7,203 bases of DNA. It comes from an uncultured Eubacteriales bacterium. Lineage in GTDB: Bacteria > Bacillota > Clostridia > Christensenellales > Borkfalkiaceae. The stretch is from the NCBI GenBank assembly GCA_900549005.1, contig URMT01000084.1, forward strand, positions 1 to 7,203. The letters run 5' to 3'. The notes beneath the pieces were generated by a model. The model saw nothing but the letters and a program-made list of their open reading frames with translations, made no database searches and was not told the DNA's origin. Made by a program: the position numbers and the translations under genes. Below, in pieces: positions 1-6,749 of this stretch. Position 1 is the first letter of the stretch, and each line of letters begins with the position of its first letter.

Positions 1-89
1 TGAGCGAGGGCAAATCATAGTCCGAGCGGTGACCGAGCGCGGCGGCTACTTCACCTCACGCCGCGCGAGAAGGCCCCTCAAATTCACGG
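1..89. other. GC-rich edge segment with nested inverted repeats, no complete gene
   Basis: No complete gene is visible. Visible pairings are TGAG (1-4) with CTCA (77-80), GGGC (8-11) with GCCC (73-76), and an inner GCGCGGCG (37-44) with CGCCGCGC (59-66) around a 14-base loop. The arrangement could be a folded RNA, a dispersed palindromic repeat, or the tail of a neighbouring gene. Plus-strand frame 2 is open from the window edge to a TGA at 113-115, but the peptide is arginine-rich, runs into the hairpin at 90-120 and resembles no family I know. The base composition contrasts with the AT-rich spacers elsewhere in the window. The identity is unresolved because the left part is outside the window. 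Confidence 0.35.
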
Positions 90-120
90 AAAATTCAGCT
101 TTCGGCCAAAGCTGAATTTT
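90..120 (-). terminator. Intrinsic terminator of the ecfA-ecfT operon, possibly bidirectional
   Basis: A perfect 13-bp stem is formed by AAAATTCAGCTTT (90-102) and AAAGCTGAATTTT (108-120) around the five-base loop CGGCC. It begins 7 bases past the ecfT stop codon. Each arm ends in a T-run in its own reading direction, so it could stop transcripts from either side. An outer TCAC (84-87) / GTGA (122-125) pairing can lengthen the stem across a small internal loop. The stem is AT-rich for a terminator, so strength is uncertain. Confidence 0.7.
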
Positions 121-127
121 TGTGAGC

Positions 128-973
128 TTATTTTATTACTATATAATCGTATATTGCGGGGAATATCTGCGCCGCATACACGTTGAACAGCACTACGCCC
201 GCAATGAGCGCGGCCGCAACGAGCGCGCCTACCAAATCGCGCCAGCCGAAGGTGAGCTTTTTGTATTTTGTGCGGTTTTTGCTGCCCGAATAACAGCGCG
301 CATCCATAGCGTCGCCCAGCTCCTCCGCGCGCCTGAACGCGCTTATTAAAAGAGGTATGAGTATGGGCACGACCGCCTTTATGCGCTTGAAAATGTTGCC
401 GCTTTCAAAGTCGGCGCCCCTCGCCTTCTGCGCCGCGATTATTCGGTTGGTTTCGTCAATCAGCGTGGGGATAAAGCGCAGGGCTATGCTCATTATGAGC
501 GCCAGCTCGTGCACGGGGAATTTTATCCATTTGAGCGGTGTTAAAAGACTTTCTATGCCGTCGGTGAGGCGCACGGGCGTTGTGGTGAGCGTAAGCACCG
601 CCGAGGCCATTACCAGAAGGAACAACCTGAGCAGCAGGAACACCGTGAACACTATTGCCTCGCGGTATATCTTTATTATGCCCCATTCCGCCAGAAGGTG
701 CTCGCCGCCGTGGAAAAACAGGTTTAAAACCGAAGTTAGAATGAGTATGAAAATTATGCCCTTGACCGAGCGGAGCACCGAGCCGAAGGGCACGCGCGCC
801 GCTATTACCGCCGCCGCAAGCACTATTGCGCACAGTATCATTCCGTAAAACGTCTGCGCCACGAATATAGCCACGATATACGCAATCAAAAACAGCAGTT
901 TGGTGCGGGGGTCCATAGAATGGACGAAAGATTTTGCGGGGTAGTACTGGCCGAACGTTACGTCGTTAAGCAT
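128..973 (-). CDS. ecfT: ECF transporter transmembrane coupling protein EcfT
   Basis: EcfT is the membrane scaffold of energy-coupling factor vitamin importers; it passes ATPase movements to the substrate-binding S-component. The 281-residue protein has the usual family length. The N-terminus contains the family-typical GQYYP...DPRTKLL stretch (residues 8-27). Hydrophobic segments lie near residues 25-58, 72-88, 106-130 and 248-268. Two cytoplasmic coupling-helix motifs that grip the ATPases are present: Ala-Arg-Gly at 184-186 and Ala-Arg-Cys at 225-227, where many family members have Ala-Arg-Gly. The ATG at 973 is preferred over an in-frame GTG at 982 because the G-rich Shine-Dalgarno (982-986) lies 8 bases before the ATG and overlaps the GTG. 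The start overlaps the ecfA stop by 8 bases, implying translational coupling. A hairpin terminator follows, so this is the last gene of the operon. No S-component is adjacent. Confidence 0.93.
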   Translation of the reverse strand: MLNDVTFGQYYPAKSFVHSMDPRTKLLFLIAYIVAIFVAQTFYGMILCAIVLAAAVIAARVPFGSVLRSVKGIIFILILTSVLNLFFHGGEHLLAEWGIIKIYREAIVFTVFLLLRLFLLVMASAVLTLTTTPVRLTDGIESLLTPLKWIKFPVHELALIMSIALRFIPTLIDETNRIIAAQKARGADFESGNIFKRIKAVVPILIPLLISAFRRAEELGDAMDARCYSGSKNRTKYKKLTFGWRDLVGALVAAALIAGVVLFNVYAAQIFPAIYDYIVIK

Positions 974-2900
974 CGCCTTCACCCCCTTCGAACAGACTTA
1001 TCGCCTTGTCTGCAAAGTCCTCGCAGGTAAAATCGGTATCCACCTCTATCCCGTGCGACGAAAGCCTCGCGCACGCCTTTGCCGTGAGGGGCACGTCCAG
1101 CCCGAGCGAGGTTAGCTCTTCGGCTTTTTTGAACAGCTCGCGCGGGGTAAGGCAGTCTGCAACCGCGCCTTCGGATATTACGGCGGCACACGTGCAGTTA
1201 TCGGCAATCTCGTCCATATCGTGCGACACGACTATCACCGTCGAGCACCACTCGCGGTGAATTTTGTGCAGAAGTTCCATTATCTCCTGCTTGCCGAGGG
1301 GGTCGAGCCCCGCGGCGGGTTCGTCGAGTATGAGTATATGGGGGCGGCTTACTATTACGCCCGCTATCGCAACGCGCCTCTTCTGTCCGCCCGACAAATC
1401 GAAGGGCGACTTGTCCTTCACCTCTTCGTAGGAGAGGCCGACCATCTCTATCGCGTCGCGCACGGCGGCCTCGGTCTCCTCGGCGGATATGCCCTTGCGG
1501 AAGTTTTTGAGGCCGAACGCCACGTCGGCAAACACCGTTTCGGCGAACAACTGATATTCGGGGTACTGAAACACCATACCCACGCTTTCGCGCAGTTTAA
1601 GAAAGTTGCACTTTTTATCGGCGAGGTTGAAAGGGCCCACCGTAATCTGCGGAAGAATTGGCGCCGCCTGTCCCTTTTTAGGTTTTTTGGGGCGGTACTT
1701 CTTCTGCGCCTGCGGCAGCTTTATAAGAGCGTTGAGGTGCTGAACGAGCGTTGACTTGCCGCTGCCCGTATGGCCTATTATGCCGAAAAATTCGCCCTCG
1801 TCTATGTGCAGGTTTATGCCGCTGAGCGCCTTAGAGGCAAACGGCGATTTTGCCGAATACGTGAAGGTGAGGTCGCTTACGTCTATATCCCATTCGTGCG
1901 CATTTTGCGCAATTGGTGCAGGGATATATGCCGACGAATTGTGTTTTGCGCCCCTCTTTTCAACCTCGGCGGCAATCTCGTCGGCGAGGTCTTCGGGCGA
2001 GAGGCAGTCGGCCACGGCTATGCCCGCGCCCTGCAACCGTTTGCATATCCTGCCTATGCGCGGCAGGCTTAAATTGTATGCTTCCAGCCGCTCGCTGTGC
2101 ATAAATATTTCGGCGGGCGTGCCCTCCATTACAATCTCGCCCCTGTTCATAACTATCGTGCGGTCGGCAAGGAGGGCCTCCTCCATAAAGTGGGTGATGA
2201 GTATAACCGTCATACCCTCTTCCCTGTTCAGGCGGGACACGACTCCCATTACCTCCCTTCTGCCGCGGGGGTCGAGCATTGCGGTCGATTCGTCCAGAAT
2301 TATTATGTCGGGCTTAATGGCAAGCACGCCCGCGATTGCGATGCGCTGTTTCTGCCCGCCCGAAAGGCGCGAAGGCGTGCCCGTGCGGAACTCTTCCATT
2401 CCCACGGCTTTAAGCGCCCAGTCTATGCGCCTGCCTATCTCTTCGCGCTCTATGCCTATGTTTTCGGGGCCGAAAGCCACGTCGTCTTCGATAATCGAGG
2501 CGACCATCTGGTTGTCGGGGTTCTGAAAGACTATGCCCGCGCGGCGGCGTATGGCAACGGGGTTCTTGCCCTCGGAAGTGTCCAGCCCGAACACCGTAAC
2601 TTTGCCCGAATCGGGCAGAAGCAGTCCGTTTATCAGGCGGGCGAGCGTGGATTTGCCGCTTCCGTTATGCCCTATGATTGCAAGGAACTCGCCGTTTTTT
2701 ACCCTGAGAGAAAGATTGCTGACTGCGGGCACGGGCTGTTCGTTGTATGAAAAAGTGACGCCGTCGAAGATAACCGCGTCCTCGTTCCCGTCTGCCCCGG
2801 CCGCCTGTTCGGCGGGAGTATTTTCTCCTGCGGGGGCTTTTAAATTTTCTTCGGTCGGCGCACCTTCGGGCGCGCCTTCATTCTTTTCCTTATTCTGCAT
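966..2900 (-). CDS. Fused ECF transporter ATPase EcfA1-EcfA2 (two ABC domains in one chain)
   Basis: This 644-residue protein is two complete ABC ATPases in tandem and should supply both nucleotide-binding subunits of an ECF transporter. Domain 1 has Walker A GHNGSGKST (77-85), Q-loop FQNPDNQ (125-131), signature LSGGQKQR (179-186), Walker B with catalytic Glu204 (LDEST) and switch His237. Domain 2 has Walker A GHTGSGKST (376-384), FQYPEYQLF (444-452), signature LSGGQKRR (502-509), Glu527 (LDEPAAGLDP) and His560. By established family patterns domain 1 is EcfA1-like and domain 2 EcfA2-like; in most Firmicutes these are separate proteins of about 280 residues. Both halves end in a similar helical tail (about 279-315 and 601-640). 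Residues 1-40 are a disordered-looking Glu/Ala/Pro/Gly extension, and about 397-416 is a basic insertion in domain 2. The ATG at 2900 has an AAAGG ribosome site 6 bases upstream. All catalytic residues are intact. Confidence 0.93.
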   Translation of the reverse strand: MQNKEKNEGAPEGAPTEENLKAPAGENTPAEQAAGADGNEDAVIFDGVTFSYNEQPVPAVSNLSLRVKNGEFLAIIGHNGSGKSTLARLINGLLLPDSGKVTVFGLDTSEGKNPVAIRRRAGIVFQNPDNQMVASIIEDDVAFGPENIGIEREEIGRRIDWALKAVGMEEFRTGTPSRLSGGQKQRIAIAGVLAIKPDIIILDESTAMLDPRGRREVMGVVSRLNREEGMTVILITHFMEEALLADRTIVMNRGEIVMEGTPAEIFMHSERLEAYNLSLPRIGRICKRLQGAGIAVADCLSPEDLADEIAAEVEKRGAKHNSSAYIPAPIAQNAHEWDIDVSDLTFTYSAKSPFASKALSGINLHIDEGEFFGIIGHTGSGKSTLVQHLNALIKLPQAQKKYRPKKPKKGQAAPILPQITVGPFNLADKKCNFLKLRESVGMVFQYPEYQLFAETVFADVAFGLKNFRKGISAEETEAAVRDAIEMVGLSYEEVKDKSPFDLSGGQKRRVAIAGVIVSRPHILILDEPAAGLDPLGKQEIMELLHKIHREWCSTVIVVSHDMDEIADNCTCAAVISEGAVADCLTPRELFKKAEELTSLGLDVPLTAKACARLSSHGIEVDTDFTCEDFADKAISLFEGGEGDA

Positions 2901-2921
2901 TTTTTACCTTTATTTGCAAAG

Positions 2922-2950
2922 ATTATAGCAAAAAGCCGAAATTTTAACAA
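2922..2950 (-). promoter_or_regulatory. Sigma-A promoter of ecfA-ecfT, extended -10
   Basis: Read on the minus strand, TTGTTA (2950-2945) is followed after a 17-base spacer by TATAAT (2927-2922), preceded by TG one base upstream, giving the extended -10 form TGCTATAAT. The inferred transcription start is near 2915, leaving a leader of only about 15 bases. The ribosome-binding AAAGG (2911-2907) sits immediately inside it. The very short leader leaves no room for a riboswitch in front of ecfA. Confidence 0.75.
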
Positions 2951-3031
2951 CAATTTACGCTTTATTTTTTTCAAAGCGCTGTAAAAAGTTTGTGAACTTT
3001 ATTAAAACAGGGCAAAAAATGACCTTTTGCG

Positions 3032-3047
3032 AGGGCTTTGGAGCCCT
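3032..3047. repeat. Short inverted repeat in the divergent promoter region
   Basis: AGGGCT (3032-3037) and AGCCCT (3042-3047) pair perfectly around TTGG. It lies about 75-90 bases upstream of the PFOR start of transcription and about 120 bases upstream of that of ecfA. It may be a protein-binding dyad. It is too short, and lacks a clean T-run, to be a convincing terminator. Confidence 0.35.
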
Positions 3048-3053
3048 TTATAA

Positions 3054-3074
3054 AAATATATTGAAAATATATTT
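3054..3074. promoter_or_regulatory. AT-rich 21-base dyad upstream of the PFOR promoter (candidate operator or UP element)
   Basis: AAATATATT (3054-3062) and AATATATTT (3066-3074) are perfect inverted copies around a three-base centre, GAA. The dyad is centred about 56 bases upstream of the inferred PFOR transcription start, ending 10 bases before the -35 box. This is a usual position for an activator site or for an AT-rich element contacted by RNA polymerase alpha subunits. No known regulator is assigned. Confidence 0.5.
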
Positions 3075-3084
3075 CAGCGGGATA

Positions 3085-3113
3085 TTGACTTTTAAAAATT
3101 TATGATTTATAAT
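3085..3113 (+). promoter_or_regulatory. Strong sigma-A promoter of the PFOR gene
   Basis: TTGACT (3085-3090) and a consensus TATAAT (3108-3113) are separated by exactly 17 bases. Only the last base of the -35 box departs from consensus. Transcription should begin near 3120, giving a leader of about 60 bases before the ATG at 3180. This strength fits PFOR as an abundant enzyme of anaerobic carbon metabolism. Confidence 0.88.
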
Positions 3114-3116
3114 AAT

Positions 3117-3137
3117 TTTGTGTGAAAACCACACAAA
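3117..3137. promoter_or_regulatory. Inverted repeat over the PFOR transcription start (candidate repressor operator)
   Basis: TTTGTGTG (3117-3124) and CACACAAA (3130-3137) are perfect inverted copies around the five bases AAAAC. The dyad covers the inferred transcription start, a classic place for a repressor, and would also form a small hairpin at the 5' end of the message. It contains TTGTG and CACAA half-sites like those of the redox repressor Rex. They are 9 bases apart here rather than the 8 of the known Rex consensus, so assignment to Rex is not secure. Confidence 0.5.
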
Positions 3138-3179
3138 TGTTATTGATTTTGTAAAGAATATCAAACGGAGGTTTTATTG

Positions 3180-6100
3180 ATGAAAAAGTTGACTATCGAC
3201 GGTAATACCGCCGCCAGCCACGTTGCGTACGCCTTTTCGGAAGTAGCGGCGATTTATCCCATTACGCCCTCTTCCCCTATGGCGGAAGTCGCCGACGAAT
3301 GGGCGACCGCAGGCAGAACCAATATGTGGGGGCAGAAAGTTAAGATTGCAGAAATGCAGTCCGAAGGCGGCGCGGCAGGCGCCGTGCACGGCTCGCTCTC
3401 CGCAGGCGCGCTGACCACCACGTTTACCGCTTCGCAGGGTCTGCTTCTTATGATTCCCAATATGTACAAGATTTCGGGCGAACTGCTGCCTATGGTAATG
3501 CACGTTTCGGCGCGCGCCTTAGCTGCACACTCGCTCAACATATTCGGCGACCACGCCGACGTTATGGCTTGCCGCCAGACCGGTTTTGCAATGCTGTGCG
3601 ATTCTTCCGTTCAGGAAGTTATGGACCTCGCGCTCGTTGCTCACCTCTCCACCCTTAAATCGCGCGTTCCCTTCATCAACTTCTTCGACGGTTTCCGCAC
3701 CTCGCACGAAGTTGCCAAGATTGACGTTTGGGACGAGGCTGACGACTATGCAGAGATAAGGGCCATCTGCGACGAGGCAGGCATTGCCGCAGACGTTGCA
3801 GACTTCAAGAGCCGCTCATTGAACCCCGAGCACCCCATCCAGAAGGGCACCGCGCAGAACGGCGACACCTACTTCCAGAACAGGGAGACGGCGAACAGCT
3901 ACTACGAAGCTACCCCCGCAATCGTTCAGAAGATGATGGACCTCGTTTCCTCCAAGTGCGGAAGAAACTACCACCTCTTCGACTATGTGGGCGCGCCCGA
4001 CGCGGAAGAAGTTATAGTTGCAATGGGTTCGGCCTGCGAGACCATAGAAGAATCCATAAACAAACTCAACGGTATGGGCAAGAAGTACGGCCTTGTTAAA
4101 GTGCGCCTTTACAGGCCCTTCGTTGCAGACGCGTTCGTTGCAGCCCTTCCCAAGACGGTTAAAAAGATTGCCGTACTCGACAGGACCAAGGAACCCGGCT
4201 CTCTCGGCGAACCTCTGTACCTCGACGTATGCTCGGCGCTCCTCGAAAAGGGCGTGACCAAGGCAAAGGTTGTGGGCGGCAGATACGGCCTCGGCTCCAA
4301 GGAGTTCACCCCCTCGATGGTGCTCGCCGTATACAAGAACTTAGAGCAGAAAGCGCCCAAGAACCACTTCACCATAGGTATTTACGAAGACGTTACCAAC
4401 AGCTCGCTCGACTTCTCTGAAAAGTTCGACGCCGCTCCCGCAGGTTCGACCTCGTGCAAATTCTACGGCCTCGGCTCCGACGGTACGGTAGGCGCCAACA
4501 AGAACTCCATAAAGATAATAGGCGACCACACCGATAAGCACGCACAGGCTTACTTCTTCTACGATTCCAAGAAGTCGGGCGGCATAACCGTATCGCATCT
4601 CCGTTTCGGCGATACGCCCATACAGTCGGAATACCTCATCGACTCCGCCGACTTCGTTCAGTGCTCCAACCCCTCGTACATCACCCGTTACGATATGACG
4701 AGCGACATAAAAGAGGGCGGCACCTTCCTCATCAACACCGACGCAACGACGGTTGAAAAGCTGGAAGAATTCCTGCCCGCAAAGGTTAAGCAGGACATCG
4801 CCAAAAAGCACATCAACCTGTACGTTATCGACGCCATTCACATCGCGGCGCAGCTGGGTCTCCGCGGCAGGACGAACACAATTCTTCAATCGGCATTCTT
4901 CCGCGTAAATCCCCAGATTATGCCCTACGACAAGGCCATCGAATATATGAAGTATATGGCCAAGAAGTCCTTCGGCAGGAAGGGCGACGCCGTAGTTCAG
5001 ATGAACTATAACGCTATCGATTCCGCCGCAGGCGACAACCTCGTAAAGATTGACGTTCCCGCAGAGTGGGCAAACGCAACCACGGGCGCGGCAATGCACG
5101 AGGGTCACGCAGACAAGTACTATCAGGAGATAATCAAGCCCATCCTCTATTTGCAGGGCGACAAGCTCAAATCTTCGCAGTTCAACGCAGACGGACACGT
5201 TCCCACCGGCACCACCAAGTTTGAAAAGCGCGGCGTTGCGGTGAACGTACCCGAAATCATTCAGGACAAGTGCATACAGTGCGGCACCTGCTCGTTCGTA
5301 TGTCCTCACGCCTGCCTCCGTCCCGCACTCGTTGCAAAGGACGCGACGGACAAGCCCGAAACTATGGTAATCGTAAAGGACGCAATCGGCATCCCCGGAT
5401 ATCAGTACAAGATGCAGGTTTCTCCCCTCGACTGTATGGGTTGCGGCGTGTGCGCTACCGTATGCCCCGTAAAGGACGGCGGCGCCATAAAGATGATTCC
5501 TCTTGCAGAATCGCTTGAAAAGGGCGAAGACAAGAACTGGGAGTATGCGGTAGACCTTCCCGCGGTAGACACCTCCAAGTTCAAGAAAGAGACGGTAAAG
5601 GGCTGCCAGTTCTGCACTCCTCTCTTCGAGTTCTCGGGCGCGTGCGCAGGCTGCGGCGAAACGCCTTACGTAAAAGTAATCACCCAGCTCTTCGGCGAAG
5701 ATATGATAATTGCCAACGCAACGGGCTGCTCGTCGATATACGGCGGTTCTTCGCCTACGTGCCCCTACACCACCAACAAAGAGGGACGCGGCCCCGCCTG
5801 GGCAAACTCGCTGTTCGAAGACAACGCAGAGTTCGGCTATGGTATGAACCTTGCTTACACCGCAAGGCGCAACGCCGTAAAGGGCAAAGTTGAAAAACTT
5901 GCAACCCTTTGGGACGGCGAAGGCAAGGCCGCCTGCGAGGCTTACCTTGCCGCATTTGAAGACAGGGAACCTTCGAAGAAGGCTTCCAAAGAGCTTATAA
6001 AATACCTTGAAGGATGCAAGGACTGCGGTTGCGAGGCTGATACGCTCGTAAAAGAAATTCTTGCAGACAAAGACTGCCTTGCCAAGAAGTCCATCTGGAT

Positions 6101-6725
6101 ATTCGGCGGCGACGGCTGGGCATACGACATCGGCTACGGCGGACTTGACCACATTATCGCAGAGGGCGAAGACGTGAACATCCTCGTTCTCGACACCGAA
6201 GTATACTCCAACACCGGCGGCCAGGCTTCCAAGTCCACCAACATCGGCGCGGTTGCCAAGTTCGCCTCCGCGGGCAAGAGGGTTAAGAAGAAGGACCTTG
6301 GTATGATTGCCAAGACCTACGGCTATGTATACGTAGCGCAGTGCGCTATGGGCTCTAACCCCGCACAGTTCCTCAAAGCAATAAGCGAGGCAGAGGCTTA
6401 CCACGGACCTTCGCTCATCATCTGCTATGCACCCTGCATCAACCACGGCATCAATATGACCAAGAGCCAGCTCGAAGAGAAGGCGGCAGTTGACTGCGGT
6501 TACTGGCAGCTTTACAGGTACAACCCCGTAGGCGAAGTGTTCACGCTCGACAGCAAGGCCGACCCCGACTTCGGCGCATACCAGAACTTCCTTGCAAGCG
6601 AAACGAGGTATTCCTCGCTTGTAAAGACCCAGGGCGCAGACGTTGCGGGCGAGCTCTTCAAACAGACCGAAGAGTCTGCAAAAGAGAGGCTTGAAGGCTA
6701 TAAAAAGCTCGCAGGCAAAGAATAA
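3180..6725 (+). CDS. nifJ: Pyruvate:ferredoxin (flavodoxin) oxidoreductase, single-chain PFOR
   Basis: This cytoplasmic enzyme converts pyruvate and CoA to acetyl-CoA and CO2, reducing two ferredoxins. At 1181 residues it is full length for the homodimeric type. In order: pyruvate/thiamine-diphosphate domain with YPITPSSPMAE (26-36), Glu62 and Arg112; transketolase C-like domain (about 260-400); the gamma domain with GLGSDGTVGANKNS (430-443) and KSGGITVSHLRFG (465-477); EKR linker (about 588-613); a ferredoxin-like domain with two 4Fe-4S sets, Cys698/701/704/708 and Cys752/755/758/762; then the TPP-binding domain with proximal-cluster cysteines 822, 825, 850 and 1086, GGDGW (976-980) and NTGGQ (1011-1015). 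The ATG at 3180 is chosen over a TTG at 3177 because GGAGG (3167-3171) is 8 bases before it. It is monocistronic: it has its own promoter and a terminator 25 bases past the stop. Which electron acceptor is used cannot be read from sequence. Confidence 0.97.
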   Translation: MKKLTIDGNTAASHVAYAFSEVAAIYPITPSSPMAEVADEWATAGRTNMWGQKVKIAEMQSEGGAAGAVHGSLSAGALTTTFTASQGLLLMIPNMYKISGELLPMVMHVSARALAAHSLNIFGDHADVMACRQTGFAMLCDSSVQEVMDLALVAHLSTLKSRVPFINFFDGFRTSHEVAKIDVWDEADDYAEIRAICDEAGIAADVADFKSRSLNPEHPIQKGTAQNGDTYFQNRETANSYYEATPAIVQKMMDLVSSKCGRNYHLFDYVGAPDAEEVIVAMGSACETIEESINKLNGMGKKYGLVKVRLYRPFVADAFVAALPKTVKKIAVLDRTKEPGSLGEPLYLDVCSALLEKGVTKAKVVGGRYGLGSKEFTPSMVLAVYKNLEQKAPKNHFTIGIYEDVTNSSLDFSEKFDAAPAGSTSCKFYGLGSDGTVGANKNSIKIIGDHTDKHAQAYFFYDSKKSGGITVSHLRFGDTPIQSEYLIDSADFVQCSNPSYITRYDMTSDIKEGGTFLINTDATTVEKLEEFLPAKVKQDIAKKHINLYVIDAIHIAAQLGLRGRTNTILQSAFFRVNPQIMPYDKAIEYMKYMAKKSFGRKGDAVVQMNYNAIDSAAGDNLVKIDVPAEWANATTGAAMHEGHADKYYQEIIKPILYLQGDKLKSSQFNADGHVPTGTTKFEKRGVAVNVPEIIQDKCIQCGTCSFVCPHACLRPALVAKDATDKPETMVIVKDAIGIPGYQYKMQVSPLDCMGCGVCATVCPVKDGGAIKMIPLAESLEKGEDKNWEYAVDLPAVDTSKFKKETVKGCQFCTPLFEFSGACAGCGETPYVKVITQLFGEDMIIANATGCSSIYGGSSPTCPYTTNKEGRGPAWANSLFEDNAEFGYGMNLAYTARRNAVKGKVEKLATLWDGEGKAACEAYLAAFEDREPSKKASKELIKYLEGCKDCGCEADTLVKEILADKDCLAKKSIWIFGGDGWAYDIGYGGLDHIIAEGEDVNILVLDTEVYSNTGGQASKSTNIGAVAKFASAGKRVKKKDLGMIAKTYGYVYVAQCAMGSNPAQFLKAISEAEAYHGPSLIICYAPCINHGINMTKSQLEEKAAVDCGYWQLYRYNPVGEVFTLDSKADPDFGAYQNFLASETRYSSLVKTQGADVAGELFKQTEESAKERLEGYKKLAGKE

Positions 6726-6749
6726 TCAATAACAACTTCCGTTTTTAAA

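Noticed and set aside
980..982. GTG as start codon of ecfT
   Set aside because: The codon overlaps the G-rich ribosome site itself; the ATG at 971-973 is well spaced and matches the usual EcfT beginning.
1221..2750. Plus-strand open frames of 177-256 residues opposite the ATPase gene
   Set aside because: They are antisense to well-supported ABC domains, overlap one another in different frames and show no recognisable motifs.
2955..3000. Weak hairpins in the spacer: CGCTTT/AAAGCG (2958-2963 and 2973-2978) and AAAGTT/AACTTT (2985-2990 and 2995-3000)
   Set aside because: Arms of six bases in AT-rich DNA are expected by chance, and neither is well placed relative to either promoter.
3032..3047. 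Terminator in the divergent spacer
   Set aside because: The stem is only 6 bp and is followed by TTTATAAAAA and not a T-run. No gene ends upstream of it on the plus strand.
3117..3137. A canonical Rex operator
   Set aside because: The half-sites are one base too far apart for the known consensus, so it is listed only as an unassigned dyad.
3177..3179. TTG as start codon of PFOR
   Set aside because: It would leave only 5 bases to the GGAGG site, whereas the ATG at 3180 has the usual 8 and gives the family-typical beginning MKKLTIDGNTAA.
2901..3179. A riboswitch (for example TPP) controlling PFOR or the ECF core
   Set aside because: The leaders are only about 15 and 60 bases, too short for a TPP aptamer, and no conserved aptamer sequence is visible.
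4341..6446. A 701-residue open frame on the minus strand inside PFOR
   Set aside because: It lies wholly opposite an unambiguous PFOR with every motif present. Its peptide is a Val/Gly/Ala/Cys-rich mirror of the PFOR codons, shows no domain and has no ribosome site that I can see. It arises from strong codon bias.
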